This document shows positions 26,485 through 35,113 of a stretch of DNA of 64,000 bases, one piece after another; the stretch's first letter is position 1; each line of letters opens with the position of its first letter. This DNA is from Acidobacteriaceae bacterium (GTDB taxonomy: Bacteria > Acidobacteriota > Terriglobia > Terriglobales > Acidobacteriaceae). The position numbers and the translations under genes are program-made. The notes under the pieces were generated by a model, which did not search any database, was not told the DNA's origin, and saw only the letters and a program-made list of their open reading frames with translations. The stretch is from positions 62,001 to 126,000 of the forward strand of contig JAOAPN010000005.1 of assembly GCA_025462885.1 (NCBI GenBank), in the 5' to 3' direction.

Positions 26485-27996
26485 TCAGCGGCGGTTGTCG
26501 GTGGCGGGTTCGGGGTGGATCAGGAGGCGGGAGACTTCGGGGGAGTCCAGTTTGAAGGCAGATTCGAGGGCGGTGATGATGGTATGGACGCGGGCCATGG
26601 GGAGGTCGTCGGGCAGGGTGCAGTGGCAGCTTACCTGGATGCGCTCGGTGTTTTCGTGGGCGACGATGCCGCTTGCTTCCTCGCTTGATGGGGTGCCGGT
26701 GCGGGTGACGAGAATCTCGTGGATATCTAGAATTTCGGGGAAGGCGGTGGCGACGCGGCGGAGACGGGCTTCGAGTTGGCGGTTTCGTTCGAGTGAAGCG
26801 GGGCGCTCGATGGTGGCGGGTTCCGACTCGATGTGGGTGAGGATGGAGGAGATGCGGGGGATCTCGCGACGCATCTCGGACTCAAGCTGGGTGACGAGGG
26901 CGTGGGCGGCGCGGAGCGGCATGGTCTCGTCGACTTCGAGATGCTGCTCGACGTGCAGGCCGTTGTCGGGGGTGCCGTCGAACTGCTGCACGGTGACGTC
27001 GTGGATGGAGAGGTTGGAGCGGGCGGCTACGGCGCGGATGCGGTCGTGGACACTCTCGGCGATGGAGGCGGTGGGGATGGAGTGGACCACGACATCGGCC
27101 TGGGGTAGGTGTTGACGGACGGCCTGGATAGCAGCCAGGGTGATCTGTTCGGAGCGTTGGAAGGTGAGGTTGCGGGGAAGGCCGAGGGTGATGTCGGCGA
27201 AGTAGCTGGAGCCGGAGCGGCGGGTGCGTAGGCGTGTGACGGAGAGGACGCCGGGGATGGCGGCGAGGTCGTGGATGATCGCAGCGCGGGTCTGGGAGTG
27301 GGCGGGGGTGGCGTCGGTGAGGGCGTCGATGGTGCGGCGGGCGAGCGTGTAGCTGATGCGCAGGATGATGACGGAGACGAGGATGGCGGCGATGGGATCT
27401 GCCAGTTCGAGAGCGGCGATGTGGAAGTACTGTCCGAGGTAGGTGGCGGTCAGGCCGATGAGAACGGCGACAGACGACCAGATGTCAGTGGAGAAGTGAA
27501 TAGCGTCGGCTTCCAGGGCTTCGCTGGCGTGCTCCTGGGCGACCCGGTGCAGGTTGCGGGAGCGGGTGTAGTCGACGGCGATGGAGAGAAGCAGGACCGC
27601 GAAGGGCCAGATGACGAGCTTGAGCGGCAGGGTGAGGGCAAGGTGTTCGCGGAAGAAGATGCGGTGGAGCGCCTCTTTGAGAATCCAGATGCTGGAGGCC
27701 AGCATGATGACAGTCTCGACGAAGGCAGAGAGGGATTCGATCTTGCCGTGGCCGTAGTTGTGGTCTTCGTCGGCAGGGCGGTCGGAGACGCGGACGGAGA
27801 AGAGCGTGATGGCGGCGGCGATGAGGTCGACGCCGGAGTGCGCGGCTTCGGAGAGCATGCCCAGGGAGCCGGTGAGCAGGCCGGTGAGGAGCTTCAGCAG
27901 CGTAATGGCGAAGGCGGCGAGGACCGAAGAGAGCGCGGCGGATTGCTTCGCGCTGGAGTTCTGCTGCAGTTCTTCGGTGGTCGCGCCGGAGGCCAT
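26485..27996 (-). CDS. Cation diffusion facilitator with unusually long C-terminal region
   Basis: The six-helix CDF core (about 1-230) has the metal-site motifs HSGVD in helix 2 and HFSTD in helix 5, and the DEDHNYGHGKIE loop typical of the family. CDF transporters export Zn2+, Fe2+ or Mn2+ by proton antiport. The cytoplasmic part is about 270 residues instead of about 90 and looks like three successive ZT-dimer-like modules: HDLAAIPGVLSV, HDVTVQQFDGTPDNGLHVE and PEILDIHEILVTR. The start ATG at 27996 is clear. Confidence 0.88.
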   Translation of the reverse strand: MASGATTEELQQNSSAKQSAALSSVLAAFAITLLKLLTGLLTGSLGMLSEAAHSGVDLIAAAITLFSVRVSDRPADEDHNYGHGKIESLSAFVETVIMLASSIWILKEALHRIFFREHLALTLPLKLVIWPFAVLLLSIAVDYTRSRNLHRVAQEHASEALEADAIHFSTDIWSSVAVLIGLTATYLGQYFHIAALELADPIAAILVSVIILRISYTLARRTIDALTDATPAHSQTRAAIIHDLAAIPGVLSVTRLRTRRSGSSYFADITLGLPRNLTFQRSEQITLAAIQAVRQHLPQADVVVHSIPTASIAESVHDRIRAVAARSNLSIHDVTVQQFDGTPDNGLHVEQHLEVDETMPLRAAHALVTQLESEMRREIPRISSILTHIESEPATIERPASLERNRQLEARLRRVATAFPEILDIHEILVTRTGTPSSEEASGIVAHENTERIQVSCHCTLPDDLPMARVHTIITALESAFKLDSPEVSRLLIHPEPATDNRR

Positions 27997-28018
27997 AGGG
28001 TGATGGTACAGGGGAAGG

Positions 28019-28043
28019 AGTTGGTAGTTGTGAGTTGGTAGTA
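28019..28043 (+). repeat. GTTGGTAGTTGTGAG repeat, copy 3
   Basis: AGTTGGTAGTTGTGAGTTGG then TAGTA, between the CDF gene and ubiE, in the same strand orientation as the other copies. Confidence 0.7.
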
Positions 28044-28084
28044 AGGACTAGGACGGGGTGGTTCTTGACCGTGATTCTATGGGG

Positions 28085-28903
28085 CTATTGTTTGGTGGCT
28101 TTGTAGAGGCCTGCTGTGCCGAAGACGTAGCTGGTCCAGGAGACGTCGGTGAAGCCGGCGTTGCGGAGGAGCTGGAGCATGCGTGGGGGGCGGGGAAAGC
28201 GTTCGACCGAGGCGGGCAGGTAGGTGTAGGCGGCCGGTTGGCCGGAGATCAGGCCGCCTACGCGCGGGAGAATCTTTTTGAAGTAGAGGTTGTAGATGGC
28301 GCCGATGAGGCCGCCGGGCTGGTTGCATTCGAGGATGCCGAGCTGGGCTCCGGGGCGAAGGATGCGGTGGAGTTCGGCGAGGCCTTCCTCGTAGTTCGCC
28401 AAGTTGCGAAAGCCGAAGGCGGAGGTGGCAAGGTCGATGGAGTTCGAGGCGATCGGGAGATGGAGCGCGTCGGCTTCGATGGGGATGATGTTGTGCGGGC
28501 GGAACTTCAGGGCTCCGCGGGAGAGCATCTGGTGGGAGAAGTCTACGGCGAGAATGGGAGCTGCCTGGGGAGAATTCGAGTCTTCGCCCGAGCCTTCGCC
28601 GGTTGGGATGAGCGGGGTTTTGGGGCGGTGCGCCAGGAGCGCGAGCGTCATGTCGCCGGTGCCGCAGCAGAGGTCGAGGGTGATGGCTTCAGGACGCTGC
28701 AGGATTGGCCGGAAGGCGCGGGCGGCGCGGGACCACATCCAGCGGTCGAGGCCGGCGGAGAGGGTGTGGTTGGCGCGGTCGTAGGTGGGGGCGATGGTGT
28801 CGAACATCTGCTGGACGTTTTGCGCAGCCGCCTGTTCGTCGGCTGTACCGAGCGGCCGGGCTCCGATGGAGAGTTCGTGTTCGGGCTTCTGTGCGATGGT
28901 CAC
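28085..28903 (-). CDS. ubiE: Demethylmenaquinone methyltransferase (UbiE/MenG)
   Basis: A SAM methyltransferase of the quinone pathway. Family signatures are YDRANHTLSAGLDRWW-like (YDRANHTLSAGLDRWM), motif I LDLCCGTGDM, and the second signature RILRPGAQLGILE. The segment between motif I and the acidic loop carries an insertion of about 20 residues (PTGEGSGEDSNSPQAAP). The start is GTG at 28903; no clear ribosome binding site is visible. Length is 272. It should make menaquinone from demethylmenaquinone. Confidence 0.93.
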   Translation of the reverse strand: MTIAQKPEHELSIGARPLGTADEQAAAQNVQQMFDTIAPTYDRANHTLSAGLDRWMWSRAARAFRPILQRPEAITLDLCCGTGDMTLALLAHRPKTPLIPTGEGSGEDSNSPQAAPILAVDFSHQMLSRGALKFRPHNIIPIEADALHLPIASNSIDLATSAFGFRNLANYEEGLAELHRILRPGAQLGILECNQPGGLIGAIYNLYFKKILPRVGGLISGQPAAYTYLPASVERFPRPPRMLQLLRNAGFTDVSWTSYVFGTAGLYKATKQ

Positions 28904-28930
28904 AAATTCTATGTTAAATGGTGGCGAGTA

Positions 28931-29743
28931 TTAGTTATCGGAAGGTCTGTCGATGTGGTCGATGATGTAATGTTCGACTGGGCCTCGTTGCGGGGTGAGC
29001 TTGAGGCCCAGTTGCTGCTTCACCGCGTCGAAGAGCGATGGACGGTCGCGGAGCTCGGGAGAGAGGGTTTCTTTGGAGACGTCGGGTGGCAGCTCGGGCG
29101 CAAAGGACAATTTGAAGTCGTAGTTCTTGTCGAGGCCGGTGAGATTGATGACAGGCCGCTTACTGCTCTGAAGTTGTTGCCCGAGCCACCAGCAAAAATA
29201 GGGCATGGGAACTCGGATACCAACGACGCCATCGGAATCGAAGTTCATCGGAATCCTGAAGTCCTGCGGGCTATCGTTTACCTTCATCTTCGAATCTGGA
29301 GTATCGAGCGTGAGGGCATATACGGGACCTTCTTTGATATCGATATGGAACTTTAGATTGAATCTGTCGACCAGCAGGTTCTGGAACATGACGTGGAGAT
29401 CGTCGATGCTATAGGAGCGGTCGACCTTGGCTTCAATGTTGTAACGTTCCGAGTCGAGCCACTCCGGACCGCCGGAGATTTGAGACATGGGCACTCGATA
29501 CATCAGGCTGATCATGAGCTTCACCGGAATGTTCTGCGCTGTGTAGCCGTTGCCTCCGGGGAGAGCCTTGATTCCGCCATTGCGATCAGGAGCGCGCGAG
29601 AGCCGGATTGCGGCGACATCAAAGGTGAGACGGTTGGCTTCGTTCTGCGCTGGGGCGAGCGTCGGAGAGGTCAGTACGAGTGCTGCCACGCAGAGGCGGA
29701 GGAGGGATTTCATCCTGGCGAGTCTCGGGATGCAGGGTTGCAT
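28931..29743 (-). CDS. TIGR03435-family exported protein
   Basis: A 270-residue protein with a signal peptide ending near APAQ. The mature start FDVAAIRLSRAPD, the segment LMISLMYRVPMSQISGGPEWL, the DRFNLKFH strand and the C-terminal DHIDRPSDN correspond to the TIGR03435 soil-associated family, which is expanded in Acidobacteria and has no established function. The start at 29743 has GGAG seven bases upstream; an internal ATG at 29713 also fits a signal peptide. It lies between ubiE and aroB on the same strand. Confidence 0.87.
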   Translation of the reverse strand: MQPCIPRLARMKSLLRLCVAALVLTSPTLAPAQNEANRLTFDVAAIRLSRAPDRNGGIKALPGGNGYTAQNIPVKLMISLMYRVPMSQISGGPEWLDSERYNIEAKVDRSYSIDDLHVMFQNLLVDRFNLKFHIDIKEGPVYALTLDTPDSKMKVNDSPQDFRIPMNFDSDGVVGIRVPMPYFCWWLGQQLQSSKRPVINLTGLDKNYDFKLSFAPELPPDVSKETLSPELRDRPSLFDAVKQQLGLKLTPQRGPVEHYIIDHIDRPSDN

Positions 29744-29777
29744 GGGCGCTCTCCGGTGGAATCTCTCGATGTTTAAT

Positions 29778-30905
29778 TCAAGCCTTTGTTTGACGCATGA
29801 GGGTCAGCATGGATTCAGCGGCGGTGCTGAGCTCTGCGTCGGTGATGTCGAAGATGACTTGTGTCTTGCCGATGCCGGTCGGGAGCACGTAAGCACGTTT
29901 GCCGCTGCGGTTCTTTTTGTCGCTGTAGGTGCGGGCGACGAGCCTGGCGGCGGTGGCTTTGAATTGGGGCAGCGGGCCGTAGCTGAGGATGACGCGGGTC
30001 ATGCGGTCGGCCTGGGCCTGGGTGATGGTCTTGCGGGCGAGTGCGACTTGCAGGGCGGCGATGCTGCCCCAGGCTACGGCTTCTCCGTGGAGGAGCTGCT
30101 TGTAGTTGGTGGCGGACTCGATGGCGTGGCCGAGGGTGTGGCCGAAGTTCAGAATCATGCGCAGGCCGAGTTCTTTTTCGTCCTGATTGACGACGTCGGC
30201 TTTGACCCGGACCGAGGCGGCCACGACGTGGGTCAGGGCTTTCTCTCTGGCCGGGCTGGACTTCTTCGCGAGGATGGTGGCGGCGTTCTTCTCCAGGTAG
30301 GAGAAGAGGCGGGCGTCGTAGATGATGCCGGCTTTGATGGATTCGTGAAGGCCGGCGCGAAGTTCGGCGGGGGGCAGGGTTCGGAGGAGGTCGGTGTCGG
30401 CGAGGACGGCCTGGGGGTGGTTGAAGCTGCCGATGAGGTTCTTGCCGGCGAGTAGGTTGACGCCGGTCTTGCCGCCGATGGAGGAGTCCACCTGTGCCAA
30501 CAGGGTCGAGGGGAGTTGAACGTAGCGGACGCCGCGCATATAGATGGCAGCGAGGAAGCCGGTGATGTCGCCGATGACTCCTCCCCCGAAGGCGATGAGG
30601 AGGGCGTCGCGGTCGGCTCCTGCGAGGGCGAGCTTCTGGGCGAGGGACTCGACGGCAGCCATGCGCTTGTGGGATTCACCTGCGGGGTGAAGCAGAACGG
30701 TCGGGGCGGCTGGGCCTTCTTTGGGGAAGGAGGCGAGGAAGGGTTTGGACCAGAGCTTCCATATTTCGGGCGAGGTGATGACGAAGGGGCGGAAGGGCTT
30801 GGCGGGGTTCAGCTTCGTCAGGCGCTGGGAGAGGGTGCGGAGGAGGCCGGAGCCGATAGTGACGTCATAGCTTGCGGACGGGGTTTTGATGGCGATGGAA
30901 GGCAC
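29778..30905 (-). CDS. aroB: 3-dehydroquinate synthase
   Basis: AroB converts DAHP to 3-dehydroquinate using NAD+ and Zn2+. The NAD-binding [14 protein letters not shown] and the following [21 protein letters not shown] are diagnostic, and the metal-site HTLGHAIES region is present. The 375-residue length is normal. The start is GTG at 30905. It is divergent from nadB across 57 bp. Confidence 0.96.
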   Translation of the reverse strand: MPSIAIKTPSASYDVTIGSGLLRTLSQRLTKLNPAKPFRPFVITSPEIWKLWSKPFLASFPKEGPAAPTVLLHPAGESHKRMAAVESLAQKLALAGADRDALLIAFGGGVIGDITGFLAAIYMRGVRYVQLPSTLLAQVDSSIGGKTGVNLLAGKNLIGSFNHPQAVLADTDLLRTLPPAELRAGLHESIKAGIIYDARLFSYLEKNAATILAKKSSPAREKALTHVVAASVRVKADVVNQDEKELGLRMILNFGHTLGHAIESATNYKQLLHGEAVAWGSIAALQVALARKTITQAQADRMTRVILSYGPLPQFKATAARLVARTYSDKKNRSGKRAYVLPTGIGKTQVIFDITDAELSTAAESMLTLMRQTKA

Positions 30906-30962
30906 GATAGAGCTATGGTATCGCAGCGGTTTGGCACGCGTCGGGGTAGTAGCATTGTTGGT

Positions 30963-32519
30963 ATGGATAGGGTCGATTTTCTAGTCGTAGGTGGTGGGAT
31001 AGCTGGATTGAGTGCAGCGATTCGGTTGGCGAATATAGGCACGGTGCTGGTGGTGACCAAGGAAGAGCTGGCGGAGTCGAATACGGCTTATGCGCAGGGT
31101 GGAATCGCGGTCGCCATGGGTGGCGATGAGGATGTCCGGTTGCATCTGGAAGACACGATTGCGGCGGGAGATGGGCTGGTGAATCGCGAGGCGGCGCAGG
31201 TGCTCGTCGAGCAGGGCTCGCAGCGAGTGGAGGAGTTGCTGGAGTGGGGCACGGCGTTCGATCGCGAAGGCGGTACGGCTGCGGGAGCTTTGCTGCGAAC
31301 CCGCGAAGGCGCGCACAGTCTGTCGCGGATTCTGCATGCGAACGGCGATGCGACGGGCCGGGAGATTGCGGTCTCGCTGCTACGGCATGTGCGGGGGATC
31401 GAGAACATCGAGTTGATGGAGTGGGCCACCACCGTCGATCTGCTGGTGGAAGACGGTCGCGTCGTTGGAGTATCGCTGCTGGATGGAGAGGGCGGTCTGA
31501 CCACGGTTCTGGCTCGGGCGGTGCTACTGGCCAGTGGCGGGGCGGGGCAGATTTATAGCGACACGACGAATCCGGCGGTGGCCACGGGGGACGGGATCGC
31601 GATGGCGTACCGGGCGGGTGCCGCGGTGAGTGATATGGAGTTCTACCAGTTCCATCCGACGGCGTTTTCGATGGCTGGGGCTCCGCGGTTTCTGATGAGC
31701 GAGGCGCTGCGGGGTGAGGGTGCGTGGCTGGTCAATGCGCGGGGGGAGCGGTTTATGGAGCGATATCATCCGCTGTTAGAACTTGCTCCGCGGGATGTGG
31801 TGGCTCGGGCGATCACGCGGGAGGGTATGGACGGCGAGGTCTATCTGGATATGCGGCACGTGGTGGGCGACCTGTTCGCGCGGTTCCCGGGGATCTCGAA
31901 GTTTCTGACGAAGTATCGGCTGGAGCTGGGGCGCGACCTGATCCCGGTGCGGCCGGCCGCGCACTACCTGATGGGTGGCGTGAAGACGGATGTGCATGGA
32001 CGGACTTCGCTGCCGGGATTGTTTGCGGCTGGGGAGGTGGCTTGTACCGGGGTGCATGGAGCGAATCGGCTGGCCAGCAACTCGCTGCTGGAAGGGCTGG
32101 TGTTTGGAGCGCTGGCGGCGGAGGCGATGGAAGGAGAGCAGTTGGGAGTTGGTAGTGGTGAGTTGGTAGTTGGCGTGGTTGCGCCGCGAGGCGAGGTGGC
32201 TACGGGCGAGGTGGCTACGGAGCGGTGGATTGCGGAGTTGCGGGATTTGATGTGGAAGGATGCCGGGTTGCTGCGCGACCACAATGGGCTGGAGCGGGCT
32301 CGGCGAGGGTTGGATGCGCTGGCGATTACGATGCCGAGAGGTTTGTTTCGGCGAGGTGTTGAGGCCCGGAATCTGCACGTCGTGGCGGGGCTGATCGTGG
32401 CGGCGGCGCTGGGGCGAGAGGAGAGTCGCGGGGCTCACTACCGGAATGATTTTCCGGAGCATGATGCCGTGGGGTTGCACTCGGTGATGGTACGGGGGGA
32501 GCTGCGGTTTATGGCTTAG
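30963..32519 (+). CDS. nadB: L-aspartate oxidase
   Basis: NadB oxidises L-aspartate to iminoaspartate with FAD, the first step of de novo NAD synthesis; NadA (37879) uses the product. The FAD site [12 protein letters not shown], the [11 protein letters not shown] loop, [16 protein letters not shown] and [31 protein letters not shown] are all present. The ATG at 30963 directly precedes the Rossmann strand, giving 518 residues. Between the FAD and helical domains lies a low-complexity stretch encoded by two DNA repeats at 32139-32219. A much longer open frame upstream is antisense to aroB and is not used. Confidence 0.95.
   Translation: MDRVDFLVVGGGIAGLSAAIRLANIGTVLVVTKEELAESNTAYAQGGIAVAMGGDEDVRLHLEDTIAAGDGLVNREAAQVLVEQGSQRVEELLEWGTAFDREGGTAAGALLRTREGAHSLSRILHANGDATGREIAVSLLRHVRGIENIELMEWATTVDLLVEDGRVVGVSLLDGEGGLTTVLARAVLLASGGAGQIYSDTTNPAVATGDGIAMAYRAGAAVSDMEFYQFHPTAFSMAGAPRFLMSEALRGEGAWLVNARGERFMERYHPLLELAPRDVVARAITREGMDGEVYLDMRHVVGDLFARFPGISKFLTKYRLELGRDLIPVRPAAHYLMGGVKTDVHGRTSLPGLFAAGEVACTGVHGANRLASNSLLEGLVFGALAAEAMEGEQLGVGSGELVVGVVAPRGEVATGEVATERWIAELRDLMWKDAGLLRDHNGLERARRGLDALAITMPRGLFRRGVEARNLHVVAGLIVAAALGREESRGAHYRNDFPEHDAVGLHSVMVRGELRFMA
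32139..32219 (+). repeat. GTTGGTAGT repeat and tandem 15-mer inside nadB
   Basis: 32139-32178 is a variant of the intergenic GTTGGTAGTTGTGAG element and encodes [11 protein letters not shown]. It is followed after a short gap by a perfect tandem duplication of GGCGAGGTGGCTACG (32190-32204 and 32205-32219) encoding GEVAT twice. Both keep the frame open. Confidence 0.75.
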
Positions 32520-32667
32520 GGACGGTTGTGATCCTGCTGAGGGGGAGAAGCAGGTGCTTCGTTTCGTTCAACAGGGCAATGAATTTAGATTTTTCGATGA
32601 ATCAGGCTTAGTACGGTCGGAGCATCTGGTCTTGCAACCGGGTGCTCAGATTTATTTTTGCCTTGGC

Positions 32668-33165
32668 TTAGAGGAATGTCAGAAGAATCGGAGTAACGAT
32701 TCCAGCGACGAGGAGTGCCGTGATGATTGTCTTGGTGCGGACGTACTTGTAGGACATGTAGATGCCGGTGAGCGTCGAGATCAGTAGGCCGATGGCCACG
32801 ATGAGGAAGAAGATCTTCATGGGGAGAAGATTCTTTGCCTTGATGGGTGTGGCTTCGCCCAGTCGTTGCGTGGCGGGGGCAGTTTCTGCGGGCTTCGGCT
32901 CGGCTGATTTATCTGCGCGCAGCTTCTCTGGGACGGCGGCCGTCTGGGGTTTCTTGTTTGGGACGACAAGAGTCTGTTTCTTATGGAGTTGGCCTAGTTG
33001 GACAAGAATTTTGGGCGGCGTGTAGTCGCGACCGCGGGTAGTCTCGTGAAGGGAAAAAGTCTGGAGCCCACCGGTAATTGCGAAGAAGATCAGGGCGGGA
33101 GCGGTGAAGACGCCAAGGTAGAGATGGAGAAGGCGTGCAGGCTTCAGAAAAGAAGAGCGTGACAT
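32668..33165 (-). CDS. PepSY-associated TM-type membrane protein
   Basis: A 165-residue protein with one N-terminal membrane helix (LYLGVFTAPALIFFAITGGLQ), a soluble Lys/Ala/Pro-rich middle (about 45-110) and two C-terminal helices (MKIFFLIVAIGLLISTLTGIY and IITALLVAGIVTPILLTFL). The first helix and RLLHLYLGVF resemble PepSY-TM proteins, some of which are linked to iron reduction or uptake. The function here is unknown. The 148-bp gap to nadB holds only a small GAAGCA/TGCTTC hairpin. Confidence 0.65.
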   Translation of the reverse strand: MSRSSFLKPARLLHLYLGVFTAPALIFFAITGGLQTFSLHETTRGRDYTPPKILVQLGQLHKKQTLVVPNKKPQTAAVPEKLRADKSAEPKPAETAPATQRLGEATPIKAKNLLPMKIFFLIVAIGLLISTLTGIYMSYKYVRTKTIITALLVAGIVTPILLTFL

Positions 33166-33229
33166 ACGTGGATTGTAAGAGATGCCAACTCATTGGATAT
33201 GAAGGAATCCAGGTTTGTTGCTGCCTTCT

Positions 33230-34174
33230 CTACGCTGCAGACTCTTCCGCCGGAGCGAGGATCGACACGAGAATCGTAACTCCAAGGGTCACGACGATGA
33301 CGCCCAGTGAAAGCAGTGGACCGACCTCGATCCAACGGGCGGCCAGCATCTTGATCGCAGCAAAGGCCAGGACGACGGCCAGGCCATAGTGCAGGAAGCG
33401 GAGCTTGACCAGCAGGTGCGCCAGCAGGAAGTAGAGGGAGCGCAGTCCCATGACGGCCATGATGTTCGAGGTATAGGCGAGGAAGGGATGGCGGGTGATG
33501 GAGAGGACGGCGGGGATGGAGTCGAGGGCGAAGACGATGTCGGTCAGTTCGATGGCGATCAGGCAGAGGAGAAGCATCGTTCCCATGCGCTGGCCGTTTT
33601 CCTGGACGAAGAACTTGTCCTGGCGCAGGCTAATGGGATGGACGCGGGAGAGCCAGCGGACCCAGCGGGGGGAGCCGGCATCTTCCTTTTCTTTTTCGGG
33701 AACGAGGAGGCGAACGGCTGCTCCCAGGAGAATGACGGCAAAGATATAGCTGACCCATTCGAAATGGGAGAGGAGCTCTAGGCCGGCGGCGATGAAGGCT
33801 CCGCGCATGACGATGGCCCCGGCCACGCCCCAGAAGAGGACCTGCGGCTGACGGGCGGGTTCGATCTTGAAGAGCTTGAAGAGAAGGAGAAAGATGAAGA
33901 GGTTATCTATAGAGAGTGACTCTTCAATGGCGTAGCCGGCGAGGTATTCGACCGAGGAGCCCGAACCTAGAGTACGGAAGACGAAGAGGGCGAAGACCAG
34001 GGCGGCTGCGATCCAGAGGATGGTGGCGGCGATGGCGGTGGTGTGGGTCTTCTTCTGGGCAGCAGGACCAGTCACCGGGGCGCCGCGACGAGCGTAGAGG
34101 AGCTCGGCGGCGAGGAGAATCAGGATGTAGACGTGAAAGCCGATCCAGTGACTGAGGGGGGTGACGCTTTCCAT
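33230..34174 (-). CDS. TerC-family integral membrane protein
   Basis: A 314-residue protein with about nine membrane helices. The TerC signatures EESLSIDNLFIF and ELTDIVFALDSIPAVLSIT, with acidic residues inside helices, are intact. TerC/Alx proteins are linked to Mn2+ export and envelope or tellurite stress. I looked upstream for a yybP-ykoY manganese riboswitch and did not see one in the 100 bp available before the divergent gene. Confidence 0.92.
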   Translation of the reverse strand: MESVTPLSHWIGFHVYILILLAAELLYARRGAPVTGPAAQKKTHTTAIAATILWIAAALVFALFVFRTLGSGSSVEYLAGYAIEESLSIDNLFIFLLLFKLFKIEPARQPQVLFWGVAGAIVMRGAFIAAGLELLSHFEWVSYIFAVILLGAAVRLLVPEKEKEDAGSPRWVRWLSRVHPISLRQDKFFVQENGQRMGTMLLLCLIAIELTDIVFALDSIPAVLSITRHPFLAYTSNIMAVMGLRSLYFLLAHLLVKLRFLHYGLAVVLAFAAIKMLAARWIEVGPLLSLGVIVVTLGVTILVSILAPAEESAA

Positions 34175-34278
34175 GTGTATTTCGATGCTAACCCGGCTAT
34201 GGGCATTGCGTGTCGGGCAGAGAGGTGATTTGATGTTGCGGTGTAATCCTGTACTGGTTCGGTGATTTCGGAGGATCT

Positions 34279-34935
34279 ATGAAACGAGTATTTCGGATGG
34301 CGTCGGTCGCTGTCATCGGTATGGCAGCGTGTTCCTATGGATTTGCAGCCGGACAGATTCCAGCCGGTGCCACGGGACAGTGCAAGGATGGAACGTATTC
34401 CATGACGGCGACGCGACAGGGAGCGTGCCGCGGGCACCAGGGAATCAAGGACTGGTATGTTGTGGGTCCGGCGGCGGCTGCGAAGACGCCTTCCGTGGCT
34501 GCTCCTACGCCGGGTGCAAAACCTCAGGCAATCCCTGCGCCTGCCGCGGCTGGGCCGGTCTCGGCGCTTCCTGCTCCCAAGGCTGGAGGAGTTACGGCGG
34601 CACGTCCCGCTCCTGTCGCCGGGGCGACAACAGGAGCGTTACCTGTGCCGAGTGCGGGTGGAGGGGTTGCGGCGCGTCCTGTTCCTGCGACGGGGGCTGC
34701 TCCTGCTGCTCTTCCGGCTCCAGCTACTCGTTCTGCTTCTTCTGCTCTTCCCGCTCCAGCAGCCGTAGCTTCAGGCGGTGGCCCTGGGATGGTCTGGGTG
34801 AATGTCGGGACGAAGGTCTATCACTGCCCGGGATCGCACTTCTATGGGACGACGAAGGATGGGAAGTATATGAGTGAGGCGGACGCTCGGACGATGGGAG
34901 CTCGCGCGGATCACAATAAGCCTTGCGTGAAGTAA
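34279..34935 (+). CDS. Exported protein with DUF3761-like domain and Ala/Pro-rich linker
   Basis: A 218-residue protein with a signal peptide (to about residue 24), a short Cys-containing module (GQCKDGTYSMTATRQGACRG, DUF3761-like), about 110 residues of Ala/Pro repeats in roughly 20-residue units, and a C-terminal module starting VWVNVGTKVYHCPGSHFYG and ending NKPCVK. The terminal module resembles small exported domains common in Acidobacteria. The function is unknown. Its stop codon abuts repeat copy B. Confidence 0.75.
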   Translation: MKRVFRMASVAVIGMAACSYGFAAGQIPAGATGQCKDGTYSMTATRQGACRGHQGIKDWYVVGPAAAAKTPSVAAPTPGAKPQAIPAPAAAGPVSALPAPKAGGVTAARPAPVAGATTGALPVPSAGGGVAARPVPATGAAPAALPAPATRSASSALPAPAAVASGGGPGMVWVNVGTKVYHCPGSHFYGTTKDGKYMSEADARTMGARADHNKPCVK

Positions 34936-35113
34936 GTTAGCGCGGGCCTTCAGCCCGCAATGGCTTGACTGTTGCTAACCCAGGGCTTTGCCCTGGGCTA
35001 GGGAATCGCAGACCTTCAGCCTGCAAAACCGCAGGACTCAGCCGTTTTTACCGCAGCGCTCCAAGTAACCGCATCGCTTCAAGTACAAGTCAGGCAAATA
35101 GGTCGATACGCCT
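34936..35113. repeat. Dispersed hairpin-rich repeat, copy B (longest)
   Basis: It fills the whole space between the TAA of the DUF3761-like gene (34933-34935) and the stop of the convergent peptidase (35113). It contains GCGGGC-CTTCA-GCCCGC, a strong CCCAGGGC-TTT-GCCCTGGG hairpin, and GCAGAC-CTTCA-GCCTGC. An 18-bp unit is tandemly duplicated (35051-35068 and 35069-35086) compared with copies A and C. It may serve as the bidirectional terminator here. Confidence 0.88.

Noticed and set aside
32554..32787. 77-codon plus-strand frame after nadB
   Set aside because: Its second half is antisense to the PepSY-like gene and no ribosome binding site or domain is visible.
34175..34278. yybP-ykoY manganese riboswitch before the TerC gene
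   Set aside because: The 104-bp divergent spacer lacks the conserved loop sequences and stems of that class.
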